This document shows positions 8,265 through 15,478 of a DNA stretch of 31,126 nucleotides, in pieces; the first letter of the stretch is position 1, and each line of letters opens with the position of its first letter. The notes under the pieces were generated by a model that made no database searches, had not been told where the DNA came from, and saw nothing but the letters and a program-made list of their open reading frames with translations. Source of the DNA: JBBRUG01 sp038247995 (lineage in GTDB: Bacteria; Chloroflexota; Chloroflexia; Chloroflexales; Chloroflexaceae); assembly GCA_038247995.1 (NCBI GenBank), contig JBBRUG010000023.1, positions 1 to 31,126 of the forward strand, in the 5' to 3' direction. Made by a program: the position numbers and the translations under genes.

Positions 8265-8336
8265 AAAGGTACAGGGTACAAGGCACAGATGACGGAACTC
8301 CGGCCGAAACATCTGTACCCTCTACCCTGTACCTTT
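8265..8336. repeat. 72-bp palindromic heptamer element between rpmH and rnpA
   Basis: Two 27-nt arms (8265-8291 and 8310-8336) are complementary at 24 of 27 positions, around an 18-nt loop. The left arm consists of 7-mers GGTACAG, GGTACAA, GGCACAG; the right arm of the reverse units. In the rpmH-rnpA transcript this would form a long stem just upstream of the rnpA start. Confidence 0.85.
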
Positions 8337-8346
8337 ACAATCACCT

Positions 8347-8520
8347 CTAGCGATGACCACGCTGTACACCACGGCGCTCGTCACTTACACTTAACTTCCA
8401 GCGCCCTTTCATGCGGCGACGGCGCAATATATCACGTCCATCCTTGGTTTCCATGCGCGACCGAAATCCGTGCTTGCGGCGGCGCGGAATGCGCTTTGGC
8501 TGCCATGTACGCTTCGGCAT
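8347..8520 (-). CDS. rpmH: 50S ribosomal protein L34
   Basis: A 57-residue, strongly basic protein. It begins MPKRTWQPKRIPRRRKHGFR and continues SRMETKDGRDILRRRRMKGR, the diagnostic bL34 sequence. Canonical bL34 is about 44-46 residues; here the C terminus is extended by roughly a dozen residues (KLSVSDERRGVQRGHR). AAGGAG lies 8 nt upstream of ATG 8520. It is the first gene of rpmH-rnpA-yidC-khpB and lies downstream of a strong promoter. The usual neighbour dnaA is not present on its other side; an S1-domain gene is there instead, so this locus need not be the replication origin. Confidence 0.96.
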   Translation of the reverse strand: MPKRTWQPKRIPRRRKHGFRSRMETKDGRDILRRRRMKGRWKLSVSDERRGVQRGHR

Positions 8521-8583
8521 ACTGCTTTCTCCTTATTCAACACCCGCAGTGTCTGCGGAAGCATTTACTCATTAACCCTGCGC

Positions 8584-8613
8584 ATTATACGAGGCGCGTC
8601 GGGAGCGTGTCAA
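8584..8613 (-). promoter_or_regulatory. Strong promoter of the rpmH operon
   Basis: On the minus strand TTGACA (8613-8608), an 18-nt spacer and TATAAT (8589-8584), both hexamers perfect. The leader to the rpmH ATG is about 55-60 nt. It lies just downstream of the terminator hairpin of the S1-domain gene. Confidence 0.9.
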
Positions 8614-8619
8614 ATAACA

Positions 8620-8654
8620 ACGTGGGGCTGCGGCCAAGCCGTCCCGCCCCACGT
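8620..8654 (-). terminator. Hairpin terminator after the S1-domain gene
   Basis: On the minus strand ACGTGGGGC (8654-8646) pairs with GCCCCACGT (8628-8620), a perfect 9-bp stem with a further CGGC/GCCG stem inside. It is followed by TGTTATTTG, a modest T-rich run. It separates the S1-domain gene from the rpmH promoter. Confidence 0.7.
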
Positions 8655-8670
8655 CAGGACGTCCCTACAT

Positions 8671-10416
8671 TTAGTCGTCGCGACCGACCTGCTGGAGTGT
8701 GCGGCGAATCGCGTCACGCTGGCGACGATCCTCGCGCTCTTCGACCTCCCCACCCTCTTCGCTTTCGTCGTCTTCCGCACGATCACGGCGACGCTCACGA
8801 CGATTGGTTGTCGCCCCACCGAACTTACTCAGCAGATCTTCAAGGGTTGCATCACCCTCGAACTCTTCCTCGTAATCCTCGGTGGCGAAGGTCTCCATTA
8901 CTGGCTGCGGTGAACTCCGACGCTCGCGCCGATCACGCTCGCGCTCACGGCGCTCACGCTGGGCCTGGGCGGCAGCGGCAAAACGTGCGGTATCCGTAGC
9001 ACCGCTGCGCGGAGCCGGCGTACCGCTCACATCATAATCTTCTTCCTCAACCCCGCCGTCATCATCGAGACGCATCGTCAGGCTGATCTTCTTAGTCTGC
9101 TGATCAACACCAAGCACCCTGACGGTGACCTTGTCGCCGACCTTGACCACATCTTCAACCTTCGCCACGCGGGTATTCGACAGCGCCGAGATATGCACCA
9201 GGCCATCGCGGCCCACGCCAATGTCAACAAAGGCGCCAAATGGGGCCAGACCACTCACCACGCCGTCCATTACCTGGCCGGTCTCCAACTGTTGGAGCTT
9301 CTGTGAGCGCATCGCCTTGCGCAAACTCAGGCTGATCCGCGTTCCCTCTGGGTCAACTTCCAGCACCTTAAACAGATGCCGTTCGCCAACCTTGACTGCA
9401 TCTTCGGGCTTCTCAACCCGGCTCTCAGCCAACTCGCTAACGTGGATCAAGCCGTCCTTACCAACCCCGATATCGGCAAACGCGCCAAACGGAGCGTAGC
9501 CTGTGATGGTGCCCTCAAGGACATCACCAACCTTGATACTGGAGATAGCTCCGCGGTCGATTTCGGGGCGCTTGCCGCGGCTACGGGCCCGACCGCCTTC
9601 GCTACGCTCCTGCGAGCGCATCGTCAGGCTGATCCGCCGCGCATCAGGATCAATGCTCTTCACGCGCACCTTCACCGTATCACCGATCTGCACCAGATCA
9701 GACGGCGTATCGATGCGTGTGTCGCTCATCTCCGAGATATGCACCAGACCATCGCGGCCCACGCCTACGTCAACAAAAACACCATACAGTGCGATCGACG
9801 TAACCCGGCCTTCAAGCTCCATCCCGGGTTCGAGATCTTTGAGCCGACGTGGCCGTCCACCCTCTTCAGCGACCGGCGTAAAACTCGCCCCTTCGGTGCC
9901 TGCCTGCTCCGTACCTTCAGCGTCAGCTTGCTCCGTGCCTTCGGCCTGAGCCGTCACGACTGCGTCAGCTTGCTCCGTGCCTTCGGCCTGCTCCGTACCT
10001 TCAGCGTCAGCTTGCTCCGTGCCTTCGGCCTGAGCCGTCACGACTGCGTCAGCTTGCTCCGTGCCTTCGGCGCCTGCCTGCTGCGTGCCTTCAGCGTCAG
10101 CCGCGTCACCGGTCTCGGCAACCACCGGCGTTTCCGCCGCCGTTGCCTCAACCTCCGCAGCCGCCTCTGCGCCTGGCGTCTCTTCTTCAGCAGACACTGC
10201 ATCGACAGCCGGAACCTCCACCGCTGGCGCCGCTTCTTCTGCCGCCGGAGCAGCAGGGGCCTCACCCGCAGTTTCAGGGGTAGGCTCAGCCGCAGCCTCC
10301 GCCGTCACTTCCGGCATTGGCGCCGCGGCCTCAGCCGCCGGAGCATCTGCTGCGTCGAGCAGCTTGTCGAGCAACTCGCCCTCAGCGACATCTTCCCTAC
10401 GAACCTGATCGGTCAT
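8671..10416 (-). CDS. RNA-binding protein with three S1 domains and a repetitive acidic N terminus
   Basis: A 581-residue protein. Residues about 15-195 are acidic, Ala/Glu/Thr-rich and low-complexity, with EGTEQADA-type repeats. Three well-conserved S1 (OB-fold) domains follow: EPGMELEGRVTSIALYGVFV, then KVGDVLEGTITGYAPFGAFA, then ETGQVMDGVVSGLAPFGAFV, each with the GRDGLVHIS-type core. The tail is charged (RERRERERDRRERRSS and an acidic end). It may serve as the ribosomal protein S1 equivalent or as a general mRNA-binding factor; the family resemblance does not decide this. ATG 10416 is chosen because GGAGG lies 10 nt upstream, though a GTG at 10419 is equally spaced. The chelatase gene ends 43 nt upstream, suggesting an operon. 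Confidence 0.88.
   Translation of the reverse strand: MTDQVRREDVAEGELLDKLLDAADAPAAEAAAPMPEVTAEAAAEPTPETAGEAPAAPAAEEAAPAVEVPAVDAVSAEEETPGAEAAAEVEATAAETPVVAETGDAADAEGTQQAGAEGTEQADAVVTAQAEGTEQADAEGTEQAEGTEQADAVVTAQAEGTEQADAEGTEQAGTEGASFTPVAEEGGRPRRLKDLEPGMELEGRVTSIALYGVFVDVGVGRDGLVHISEMSDTRIDTPSDLVQIGDTVKVRVKSIDPDARRISLTMRSQERSEGGRARSRGKRPEIDRGAISSIKVGDVLEGTITGYAPFGAFADIGVGKDGLIHVSELAESRVEKPEDAVKVGERHLFKVLEVDPEGTRISLSLRKAMRSQKLQQLETGQVMDGVVSGLAPFGAFVDIGVGRDGLVHISALSNTRVAKVEDVVKVGDKVTVRVLGVDQQTKKISLTMRLDDDGGVEEEDYDVSGTPAPRSGATDTARFAAAAQAQRERRERERDRRERRSSPQPVMETFATEDYEEEFEGDATLEDLLSKFGGATTNRRERRRDRAEDDESEEGGEVEEREDRRQRDAIRRTLQQVGRDD
9902..10071. repeat. 84-bp tandem repeat inside the S1-protein gene
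   Basis: A unit of 84 bp (28 codons) occurs twice. About 67 nt from 9921 and from 10005 are identical, and identity extends a further 19 nt before each. The unit encodes TEQADAVVTAQAEG followed by TEQADAEG and TEQAEG, so smaller 6-8 residue repeats are nested within it. Confidence 0.9.
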
Positions 10417-10459
10417 CACCAACGTCCCTCCTGAATGCTTGGACAAACAACCTCTATTG

Positions 10460-12538
10460 CTATTGCATCATCTGGCGCCGTACGGCCTGCACCAGGCCGC
10501 CATCGCTCAGATCCTCAAGCCGGTAGTACTGACCCTGCAAATGCTCGGCCAGCTGCCGCGAGAGCCCGCGCTCAAAATTCGGGTGCTCGGTATCAATTAC
10601 GATCGCCCGAATATCTTGCATCGCGATCATATCAGCAATCTGATAGGCCTCCTGCTGCGGCGGCAAGTGACCTATCGCCACATTTGCCTGCCCGTCGGTC
10701 AGAAGTACCATCAGGGGAACAATCTCTTCATCCTGGCGCCGCGCCTTCGCCAGCAGTTCGAATGCGGTAAGCATTCCCCGTGCCAGCGGTGTTTTCCCGC
10801 CGGTCGGCATCGTCTGTAGGCGCTTTTGGGCCAGGTCAACACTATTGGTCAGCGGCAGCAACACCCGCGCAAAATCACGCTGGAAGCTGACAAGACCAAC
10901 CCGATCACGACGCTGGTAGGCGTCGCGGAGAAGCGAAAGCACTGCGGCTTTGGTGGCCTGCATGCGCTCTTCAGCGGCCATGCTCCAACTCGCATCAACC
11001 ACAAAGCAGACTGCGTTTCGTGTGCGCCGAACCCGCACTTTCTGGCGCAGATCGGCCTTCTGGAGCAGCAATTTGGGCCGCCGGCGATGCGGCAAGCTCG
11101 GCAAATGGACGAGCTCGGCGCGGCGCTTGCGCTGATAAATCGCCGCTTCGCGCAGTGTCGCGTCGAGCGCAAGATCAGTCACCTTTGCAGCACGCCGCGA
11201 GGTTATATAGCGGCCTTGCTTGCGTGTCGTGCGCGTGCGCGTGCGTCGCCCCGGCGAACGCCGTTGCTGACGATCGGCGGCTGTCTCCAGGCGCCGAGTC
11301 TGAAATATGCTACTCGCGTCGATCTGCTTGCCACTCGTATTTTTATCGCTGGACTGGCTCGTGTCAGCCGTGCCAGCGCTACCGGTCGGCATCATACTGC
11401 CGCCCGAGTTATTATCATCACCGCCCTCGCCACGCTCCTGCTGATCGCCCGGATCGCTCTGACGCTGCACATCATCGCTCGACTGCGTTGCATCGGCGGG
11501 TTTGCCCGAGCGCTCAAGAATAGCCGCAATCCGCTGCTCGTCGACCTTGATGTCGGTGAATGGCTGACGCCGCATGCGGTGCGGCAAGGCCAACTCCGCT
11601 GCAAGACGAATATCTTCGGCGGAGAGGGCCAACCGACCACTCCAGGCGGCATGCGTACGCGCCGTCTCGAGAATAGTCAGGTCGGCGCGGTGACCATCGA
11701 CACCAAGCTCAACACAGAGTGAAGCAACAGCCGCCATATCAGAGCGATCAATCCGCACTTGGGGAAGCCTGAACCGTGCGGCATTAATCCGTTCAGCCAG
11801 GTCTTCTTCAGCGCGCTGCACTGTGGCAACAAATTCCTGCGGATCGGATTCGTAAGCCATGCGCCGCTCAATCACAGACACGCGTGCATTTACATCAGTC
11901 AGCCCGACAACTTCCACCGCCAGGCCGAACCGATCAAGCAACTGCGGGCGCAACTCACCCTCTTCAGGGTTCATCGTGCCGACTAGAATGAACCGCGCCG
12001 GGTGCGAAATACTTACCCCTTCGCGCTCAACGGTATTCACGCCCATCGCTGCTGCATCAAGCAGCAAGTCGACAAGATGATCGTCAAGCAAGTTCACTTC
12101 ATCGACATAGAGCAGACCGCGGTTCACCTGGGCGAGTAGGCCCGGCTCAAACCGGCGCTGACCTTCGGTGATCGCGTGCTCCAAATCGAGCGAACCAACC
12201 ACACGATCTTCCGATGCCGATACCGGCAACTCGACCAGGCGGATTGGCCGCACAGTGCTTGGCAGCGCCGCATTGCTCTGGCGACCCTGACATGTAGCAC
12301 AAAGCCCCGCCGCACGATCGGGCGTACAACTGAATGCACAGCCTTCGACTACGGTAATTGATGGCAACAACCGTGCCAACGCCCGCACTGCCGTCGACTT
12401 GGCCGTGCCTTTCTCACCGCGAATCAGCACACCGCCGATGCGTGAGTTAACTGCATTCAGAATGAGCGCCCGCTTAAGGCGTTCCTGGCCGACGATGGCA
12501 GTAAATGGATATACTGGACGAAGCAACGACATGCTCAC
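10460..12538 (-). CDS. Fused chelatase-type AAA+ ATPase / VWA protein (Mg/Co-chelatase I-D family)
   Basis: A 692-residue protein joining the two parts found in BchI and BchD. The AAA+ part (1 to about 340) has Walker A GEKGTAKST (41-49), a four-cysteine insertion (C67, C71, C80, C83; CAFSC... LCATC) and Walker B LLYVDE (D146-E147). A Gln/Asp/Ser-rich linker (about 345-410) and a basic stretch follow. The C-terminal VWA domain has the MIDAS motif DASWS (D515, S517, S519), PTGGKTPLARGM and LLTDGQAN. Such proteins power metal insertion into porphyrin or corrin rings together with a large H-type subunit, which is not in this window. Magnesium and cobalt cannot be told apart here. GTG 12538 overlaps the stop of the upstream micropeptide; ATG 12532 is the alternative start. 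Confidence 0.9.
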   Translation of the reverse strand: MSMSLLRPVYPFTAIVGQERLKRALILNAVNSRIGGVLIRGEKGTAKSTAVRALARLLPSITVVEGCAFSCTPDRAAGLCATCQGRQSNAALPSTVRPIRLVELPVSASEDRVVGSLDLEHAITEGQRRFEPGLLAQVNRGLLYVDEVNLLDDHLVDLLLDAAAMGVNTVEREGVSISHPARFILVGTMNPEEGELRPQLLDRFGLAVEVVGLTDVNARVSVIERRMAYESDPQEFVATVQRAEEDLAERINAARFRLPQVRIDRSDMAAVASLCVELGVDGHRADLTILETARTHAAWSGRLALSAEDIRLAAELALPHRMRRQPFTDIKVDEQRIAAILERSGKPADATQSSDDVQRQSDPGDQQERGEGGDDNNSGGSMMPTGSAGTADTSQSSDKNTSGKQIDASSIFQTRRLETAADRQQRRSPGRRTRTRTTRKQGRYITSRRAAKVTDLALDATLREAAIYQRKRRAELVHLPSLPHRRRPKLLLQKADLRQKVRVRRTRNAVCFVVDASWSMAAEERMQATKAAVLSLLRDAYQRRDRVGLVSFQRDFARVLLPLTNSVDLAQKRLQTMPTGGKTPLARGMLTAFELLAKARRQDEEIVPLMVLLTDGQANVAIGHLPPQQEAYQIADMIAMQDIRAIVIDTEHPNFERGLSRQLAEHLQGQYYRLEDLSDGGLVQAVRRQMMQ

Positions 12539-12690
12539 GACAATAAAAATCTTCCAGCCTGAATCCAGGCCAGAAGGACTAGCAGCAGCGCCGATATAAT
12601 GACGTAGCGGGTGGAAAGCTGTTTCCGGCGGCGACCGACCTTATACACGACGTGTGTCCACAAAATATTCGCAATCGCGAGAGGACTCAC
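12535..12690 (-). CDS. Candidate 51-residue single-span membrane micropeptide upstream of the chelatase gene
   Basis: An open frame from GTG 12690 to TGA 12537-12535. It starts MSPLAIANILWTHVVYKVG, then a basic RRRKQLSTR, then a hydrophobic helix YVIISALLLVLLAWI and a short tail QAGRFLLS. The basic-then-hydrophobic layout predicts one membrane span with the N terminus inside. The stop overlaps the chelatase GTG as GTGA, a typical translational coupling. A promoter (TTGACT-17-GACAAT, 12728-12700) would start transcription at about 12693, so the GTG would be the first codon of a nearly leaderless mRNA. An internal GTG at 12648 is an alternative start (37 residues). No family is recognised and no function is proposed. 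Conservation has not been tested, so reality of the peptide is an inference from composition, coupling and promoter position. Confidence 0.6.
   Translation of the reverse strand: MSPLAIANILWTHVVYKVGRRRKQLSTRYVIISALLLVLLAWIQAGRFLLS
12541..12576 (-). terminator. Hairpin plus T-run just before the chelatase start (possible attenuator)
   Basis: On the minus strand an 11-bp stem (two G-T pairs) with loop GATT spans 12576-12551 and is followed by ATTTTTATTG. It has the form of an intrinsic terminator but lies within the last codons of the micropeptide, so it could act as an attenuator when that frame is not being translated. It could also be a by-product of coding sequence. Confidence 0.4.
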
Positions 12691-12699
12691 GACAGGGCT

Positions 12700-12728
12700 A
12701 TTGTCGCACAAAGACGGGCAGAAGTCAA
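12700..12728 (-). promoter_or_regulatory. Promoter of the micropeptide-chelatase-S1 operon
   Basis: On the minus strand TTGACT (12728-12723), a 17-nt spacer and GACAAT (12705-12700), with TG one base before the -10 (extended -10). The predicted start point is about 3 nt from the GTG at 12690. Confidence 0.65.
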
Positions 12729-12810
12729 ATCGCTTCTATCAGCTTTCTATCATTGTACCAGTGTCGATCACCAAAAGAGGATGACAAGCAACTGAGCAGT
12801 TCGGGCGCTA

Positions 12811-12819
12811 TGCTATAAT
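12811..12819 (+). promoter_or_regulatory. Extended -10 promoter of mreB
   Basis: TGCTATAAT, a perfect TATAAT with the TG extension, lies about 83 nt before the mreB GTG. No good -35 is seen at the right distance. The sequence around it (TGCTATAATTAG) is repeated at the minC promoter. Confidence 0.75.
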
Positions 12820-12901
12820 TAGGCGTTCACTATCGGCAATCCGTTTACGTTACGCGCGGTTTCAGTCTGCTTGACCGCAGCTGCGTTGTTGGAGCACGCT
12901 T

Positions 12902-13984
12902 GTGGGTTTCAACCCGATCAACTCATTTTTTGGCGCTTTCAGCCGCGACCTAGGGATCGACCTGGGAACTGCCAATACCCTGGTTCATGTGCGCGGCAAA
13001 GGCATTGTGATTAGCGAGCCTTCCGTAGTGGCAATCGACGCAAGAACCAAACGGGTGTATGCCGTCGGCGCTGAAGCGAAGGCGATGGTCGGGAAAACCC
13101 CGACGAATATTGTGGCTGCCCGACCACTCAAAGATGGCGTCATCGCCGACTTCGACGTTGTTGAGAAGATGCTGGCCTACTTTATTAAGAAGGCTCATGC
13201 GTATTCGCCCTTCCCACTGATCGACCCTCGCCCGCGGGTTGTAGTCGGTGTGCCGTCGGGTGTCACTGAAGTCGAGCGCCGCGCCGCCCGCGATGCAACC
13301 CTCAACGCCAAAGCCCGCGAGGCGTATATTGTCGAGGAACCAATGGCAGCCGCGATCGGCGCCGGCCTTCCGGTTGAGGAACCGATGGGCTCGATGATTG
13401 TTGACATCGGCGGCGGCACAACCGAGGTAGCGGTGATCTCGCTCGGAGGGATCGTGATCAACCATTCGATCCGCACCGCCGGCGATGAGATCGACGAGGC
13501 GATTGTTCAGTTCGCCCGCCGTGAGTATAACTTGCTGATCGGTGAGCGGATGGCCGAAAAGGCGAAGATCGCCGCTGGTTCAGCGTACCCGCTGGATGAA
13601 GAAATTAAAGTTGTTTTGCGCGGACGCGATCTGCTGACCGGCCTGCCAAAAGCCGTTGAAGTAAGTAGCGTCGAGATTCGCGAGGGCATCGCCGGGCCGG
13701 TGAATGCGATTATCGCTGAGGTGCGCGCCGCTCTGGAAGAGACGCCGCCTGAACTCGTCGCCGATATTATGGAGTACGGTGTTACGCTCGCCGGCGGTGG
13801 CTCACTGCTTCACGGCCTCGACAAGCGGATTGCCGCCGAAACGCGGATGCCGGTTCATATCGCCGAAGATCCGCTCTCGTGCGTGGCTCGCGGCGCCGGC
13901 AAAATGGTCGAGAATTTTGAGAATAAGGTCTACCAGGACATTCTTACTCGCTCGCAAAATACGCGGCGCGCCCGGCTCAGTTAG
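12902..13984 (+). CDS. mreB: Rod-shape-determining protein MreB
   Basis: A 360-residue bacterial actin. The phosphate-1 loop is DLGTANT (20-26), followed by GIVISEPSVVAID, GRxxx-type region ARPLKDGVIADFDVVEKML, VVGVPSGVTEVERRA, the phosphate-2 motif DIGGGTTEVAVISLGG, the connecting EEPMAAAIGAGLPV and the adenosine motif GVTLAGGGSLLHGLDK. It forms membrane-bound filaments that guide cell-wall synthesis during elongation. The start is GTG 12902 with GGAG 7 nt upstream. It leads the mreB-mreC-mreD-mrdA cluster; a strong hairpin separates it from mreC. Length and motifs are typical for the family. Confidence 0.98.
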   Translation: MGFNPINSFFGAFSRDLGIDLGTANTLVHVRGKGIVISEPSVVAIDARTKRVYAVGAEAKAMVGKTPTNIVAARPLKDGVIADFDVVEKMLAYFIKKAHAYSPFPLIDPRPRVVVGVPSGVTEVERRAARDATLNAKAREAYIVEEPMAAAIGAGLPVEEPMGSMIVDIGGGTTEVAVISLGGIVINHSIRTAGDEIDEAIVQFARREYNLLIGERMAEKAKIAAGSAYPLDEEIKVVLRGRDLLTGLPKAVEVSSVEIREGIAGPVNAIIAEVRAALEETPPELVADIMEYGVTLAGGGSLLHGLDKRIAAETRMPVHIAEDPLSCVARGAGKMVENFENKVYQDILTRSQNTRRARLS

Positions 13985-13997
13985 ATCCGGTATTGGG

Positions 13998-14034
13998 TGA
14001 TCCTCGGCTTGGGCGTTGCCCGCGCCGAGGATCA
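13998..14034 (+). promoter_or_regulatory. Strong hairpin in the mreB-mreC gap
   Basis: TGATCCTCGGC (13998-14008) and GCCGAGGATCA (14024-14034) are perfect 11-bp complements, and the loop holds a further GGGC/GCCC stem. There is no T-run after it, so it is more likely an mRNA processing or stability element, or a partial terminator, than a full stop. Confidence 0.7.
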
Positions 14035-14047
14035 TCAATTGACCCCA

Positions 14048-14959
14048 ATGCGTGATTACCTCGATGACCGCCCAATTAAACTGCATCGCGAGCGTACCGG
14101 ATCGGAGGCGACAACCGTGCGCCCATTGATCCTTGCGCTTGTGTTGTGTGGTCTGGCGGGCCTGCTGATCTTCCTTGATCTACAGGGCATGCTCGGGCCG
14201 ACCCGCGGGATTGTGCAGCAGGGGTTGGCGCCGGTTGCCCAACAGCTTACTGCTGTACGCGATGGCTTTACTGCCGCACTAAGCACACCGCTGAGCGCTG
14301 ATGCCTTAGAGACGCGGATTGCCGAACTGGAGCGTGAGAACACGCAACTACACGATGAGTTGCTCCGTCGCGAGCAAGCTGCCGTCGAAAATGTATTCCT
14401 GCGCCAACAGCTCAATATCACCCGCAGCCAACCCTGGCTGCTGCTCGGCGCTGAGGTGACGCTGCGCCATCCCGATGCCGGCCGCCGCACATTCACTATT
14501 GCCCGCGGCGCAAACGACGGCGTAGACGTAGGTATGGCCGTCATCGGCCAACTGCCCGGCAGCCCGGCAGCGTTGGTAGGCATTGTCGAGCGGGTTGGGC
14601 CGCGCACCGCCGATATTCTGATGATTACCGACATTGGCAGCCAGATCAGTGCCCGCGTGCTGCGCAACAATGAGTCGGCGCTGGGCATGGTGCACGGCCA
14701 GTGGCAACTCGGCTCGCGCCTGCAACTCGAACAGGTTGAACGCACTGCCGGCGTCACGGTTGGCAATACGGTGGTGACGGCGGGCCTGACTGCCGCACTG
14801 AATCTGCCGCTTGACCTACAGGCTGTGCCGCCGAATGTGCCGATCGGCACCATCGAAAGCGTCCAGGCGAGCGGACAGCAACTTATCGCCGAATTACGCC
14901 CGTTTGTCGATCCTGATCAGGTACGCTACGTGTGGGTGATTCTCAACCAAGACGATTAG
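14048..14959 (+). CDS. mreC: Rod-shape-determining protein MreC
   Basis: About 303 residues. A short cytoplasmic N terminus is followed by one membrane helix (PLILALVLCGLAGLLIFLDL), a coiled coil (LETRIAELERENTQLHDELL) and the periplasmic beta-rich MreC domain (about 130-300) with FTIARGANDGVDVGMAVIG, GIVERVGPRTADILMITD and GNTVVTAGL. It links MreB filaments to PBP2 across the membrane. The frame is open upstream to a GTG at 13997, but that stretch lies in the hairpin after mreB, so ATG 14048 is preferred; it lacks a clear ribosome site. The last 28 nt overlap mreD. Confidence 0.92.
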   Translation: MRDYLDDRPIKLHRERTGSEATTVRPLILALVLCGLAGLLIFLDLQGMLGPTRGIVQQGLAPVAQQLTAVRDGFTAALSTPLSADALETRIAELERENTQLHDELLRREQAAVENVFLRQQLNITRSQPWLLLGAEVTLRHPDAGRRTFTIARGANDGVDVGMAVIGQLPGSPAALVGIVERVGPRTADILMITDIGSQISARVLRNNESALGMVHGQWQLGSRLQLEQVERTAGVTVGNTVVTAGLTAALNLPLDLQAVPPNVPIGTIESVQASGQQLIAELRPFVDPDQVRYVWVILNQDD

Positions 14960-15465
14960 AAGAACGCATTGCCCGTGAATTGGGTCTGATTGCGCTTATG
15001 GTGGCGTTGGCTCTGACTCAAGTCACGCTCTTGCAACTACCGCTCGGCTTCCCAATTCCGCTGGTGTTGATTGCAGTCGTGTGCCGCATGCTGATTGGCA
15101 TGAGTTCGGCGTTCCCCGACAGCGGGGTCAGTATCGCGTTACGATGGGCGCTCTATGGCGGGCTAACGCTCGACCTGTTGGCGACAACACCCCTGGGCAG
15201 CCACGCCTTTGCACTGCTCTTAACGGCACTGCTGATAGCACTAGCGACACGTCGCCTCAGCGCGGAACGGATCTTCATTCCGCTCCTCGCGACCCTCTGT
15301 GGGGCGTTGATCTACGAAATAACCCTGGCCCTACTCACAATGCCGCAACCGATCGATTGGCCTGCTTACGCCCAGGTTGTGCTGCTGCCAATGATGTTGA
15401 TCGCGCTTATCCCGACCTTGCCGATCTTCTTTCTACTGCGCTGGGCATTACGGCGTCAGATTTGA
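14932..15465 (+). CDS. mreD: Rod-shape-determining protein MreD
   Basis: A 177-residue integral membrane protein with about five hydrophobic segments (GLIALMVALALTQVTLL, IPLVLIAVVCRMLIG, a Gly-rich segment near 75-88, AFALLLTALLIALA and LLPMMLIALIPTLPIFFLL) and the characteristic GGLTLDLLATTPLGSHAF motif seen in MreD. It stabilises the elongasome. The start is taken as GTG 14932, which overlaps mreC by 28 nt; later TTG or ATG codons before the first helix are possible because no ribosome site is obvious. It is followed after 13 nt by mrdA. Confidence 0.85.
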   Translation: MGDSQPRRLEERIARELGLIALMVALALTQVTLLQLPLGFPIPLVLIAVVCRMLIGMSSAFPDSGVSIALRWALYGGLTLDLLATTPLGSHAFALLLTALLIALATRRLSAERIFIPLLATLCGALIYEITLALLTMPQPIDWPAYAQVVLLPMMLIALIPTLPIFFLLRWALRRQI

Positions 15466-15471
15466 TATACT
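15463..15471 (+). promoter_or_regulatory. Extended -10 element at the mrdA start
   Basis: TGATATACT at the end of mreD matches an extended -10 (TGN then TATACT). Transcription would begin at about 15478, on or next to the mrdA ATG at 15479, so the gene might be expressed both from the mre operon and as a leaderless mRNA. No -35 is seen. Confidence 0.4.
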
Positions 15472-15478
15472 CACACGT

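Noticed and set aside
8259..8312. Longer rnpA starting at 8312
   Set aside because: The extra residues would come from the palindromic repeat, and the family begins at MKRANRL.
8347..8700. Possible replication origin next to rpmH
   Set aside because: No dnaA gene and no cluster of DnaA boxes was seen; rpmH alone is not enough.
9376..10434. A 352-codon plus-strand frame opposite the S1-protein gene
   Set aside because: The minus-strand protein has three intact S1 domains; the plus-strand translation is Arg/Leu-rich repeats only.
12595..12600. A perfect TATAAT on the plus strand
   Set aside because: It lies in the coding sequence of the minus-strand micropeptide and has no -35; the mreB promoter is the better-placed element at 12811-12819.
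13997..14047. Longer mreC starting at GTG 13997
   Set aside because: The extra codons lie in the mreB-mreC hairpin and do not resemble the MreC N terminus.
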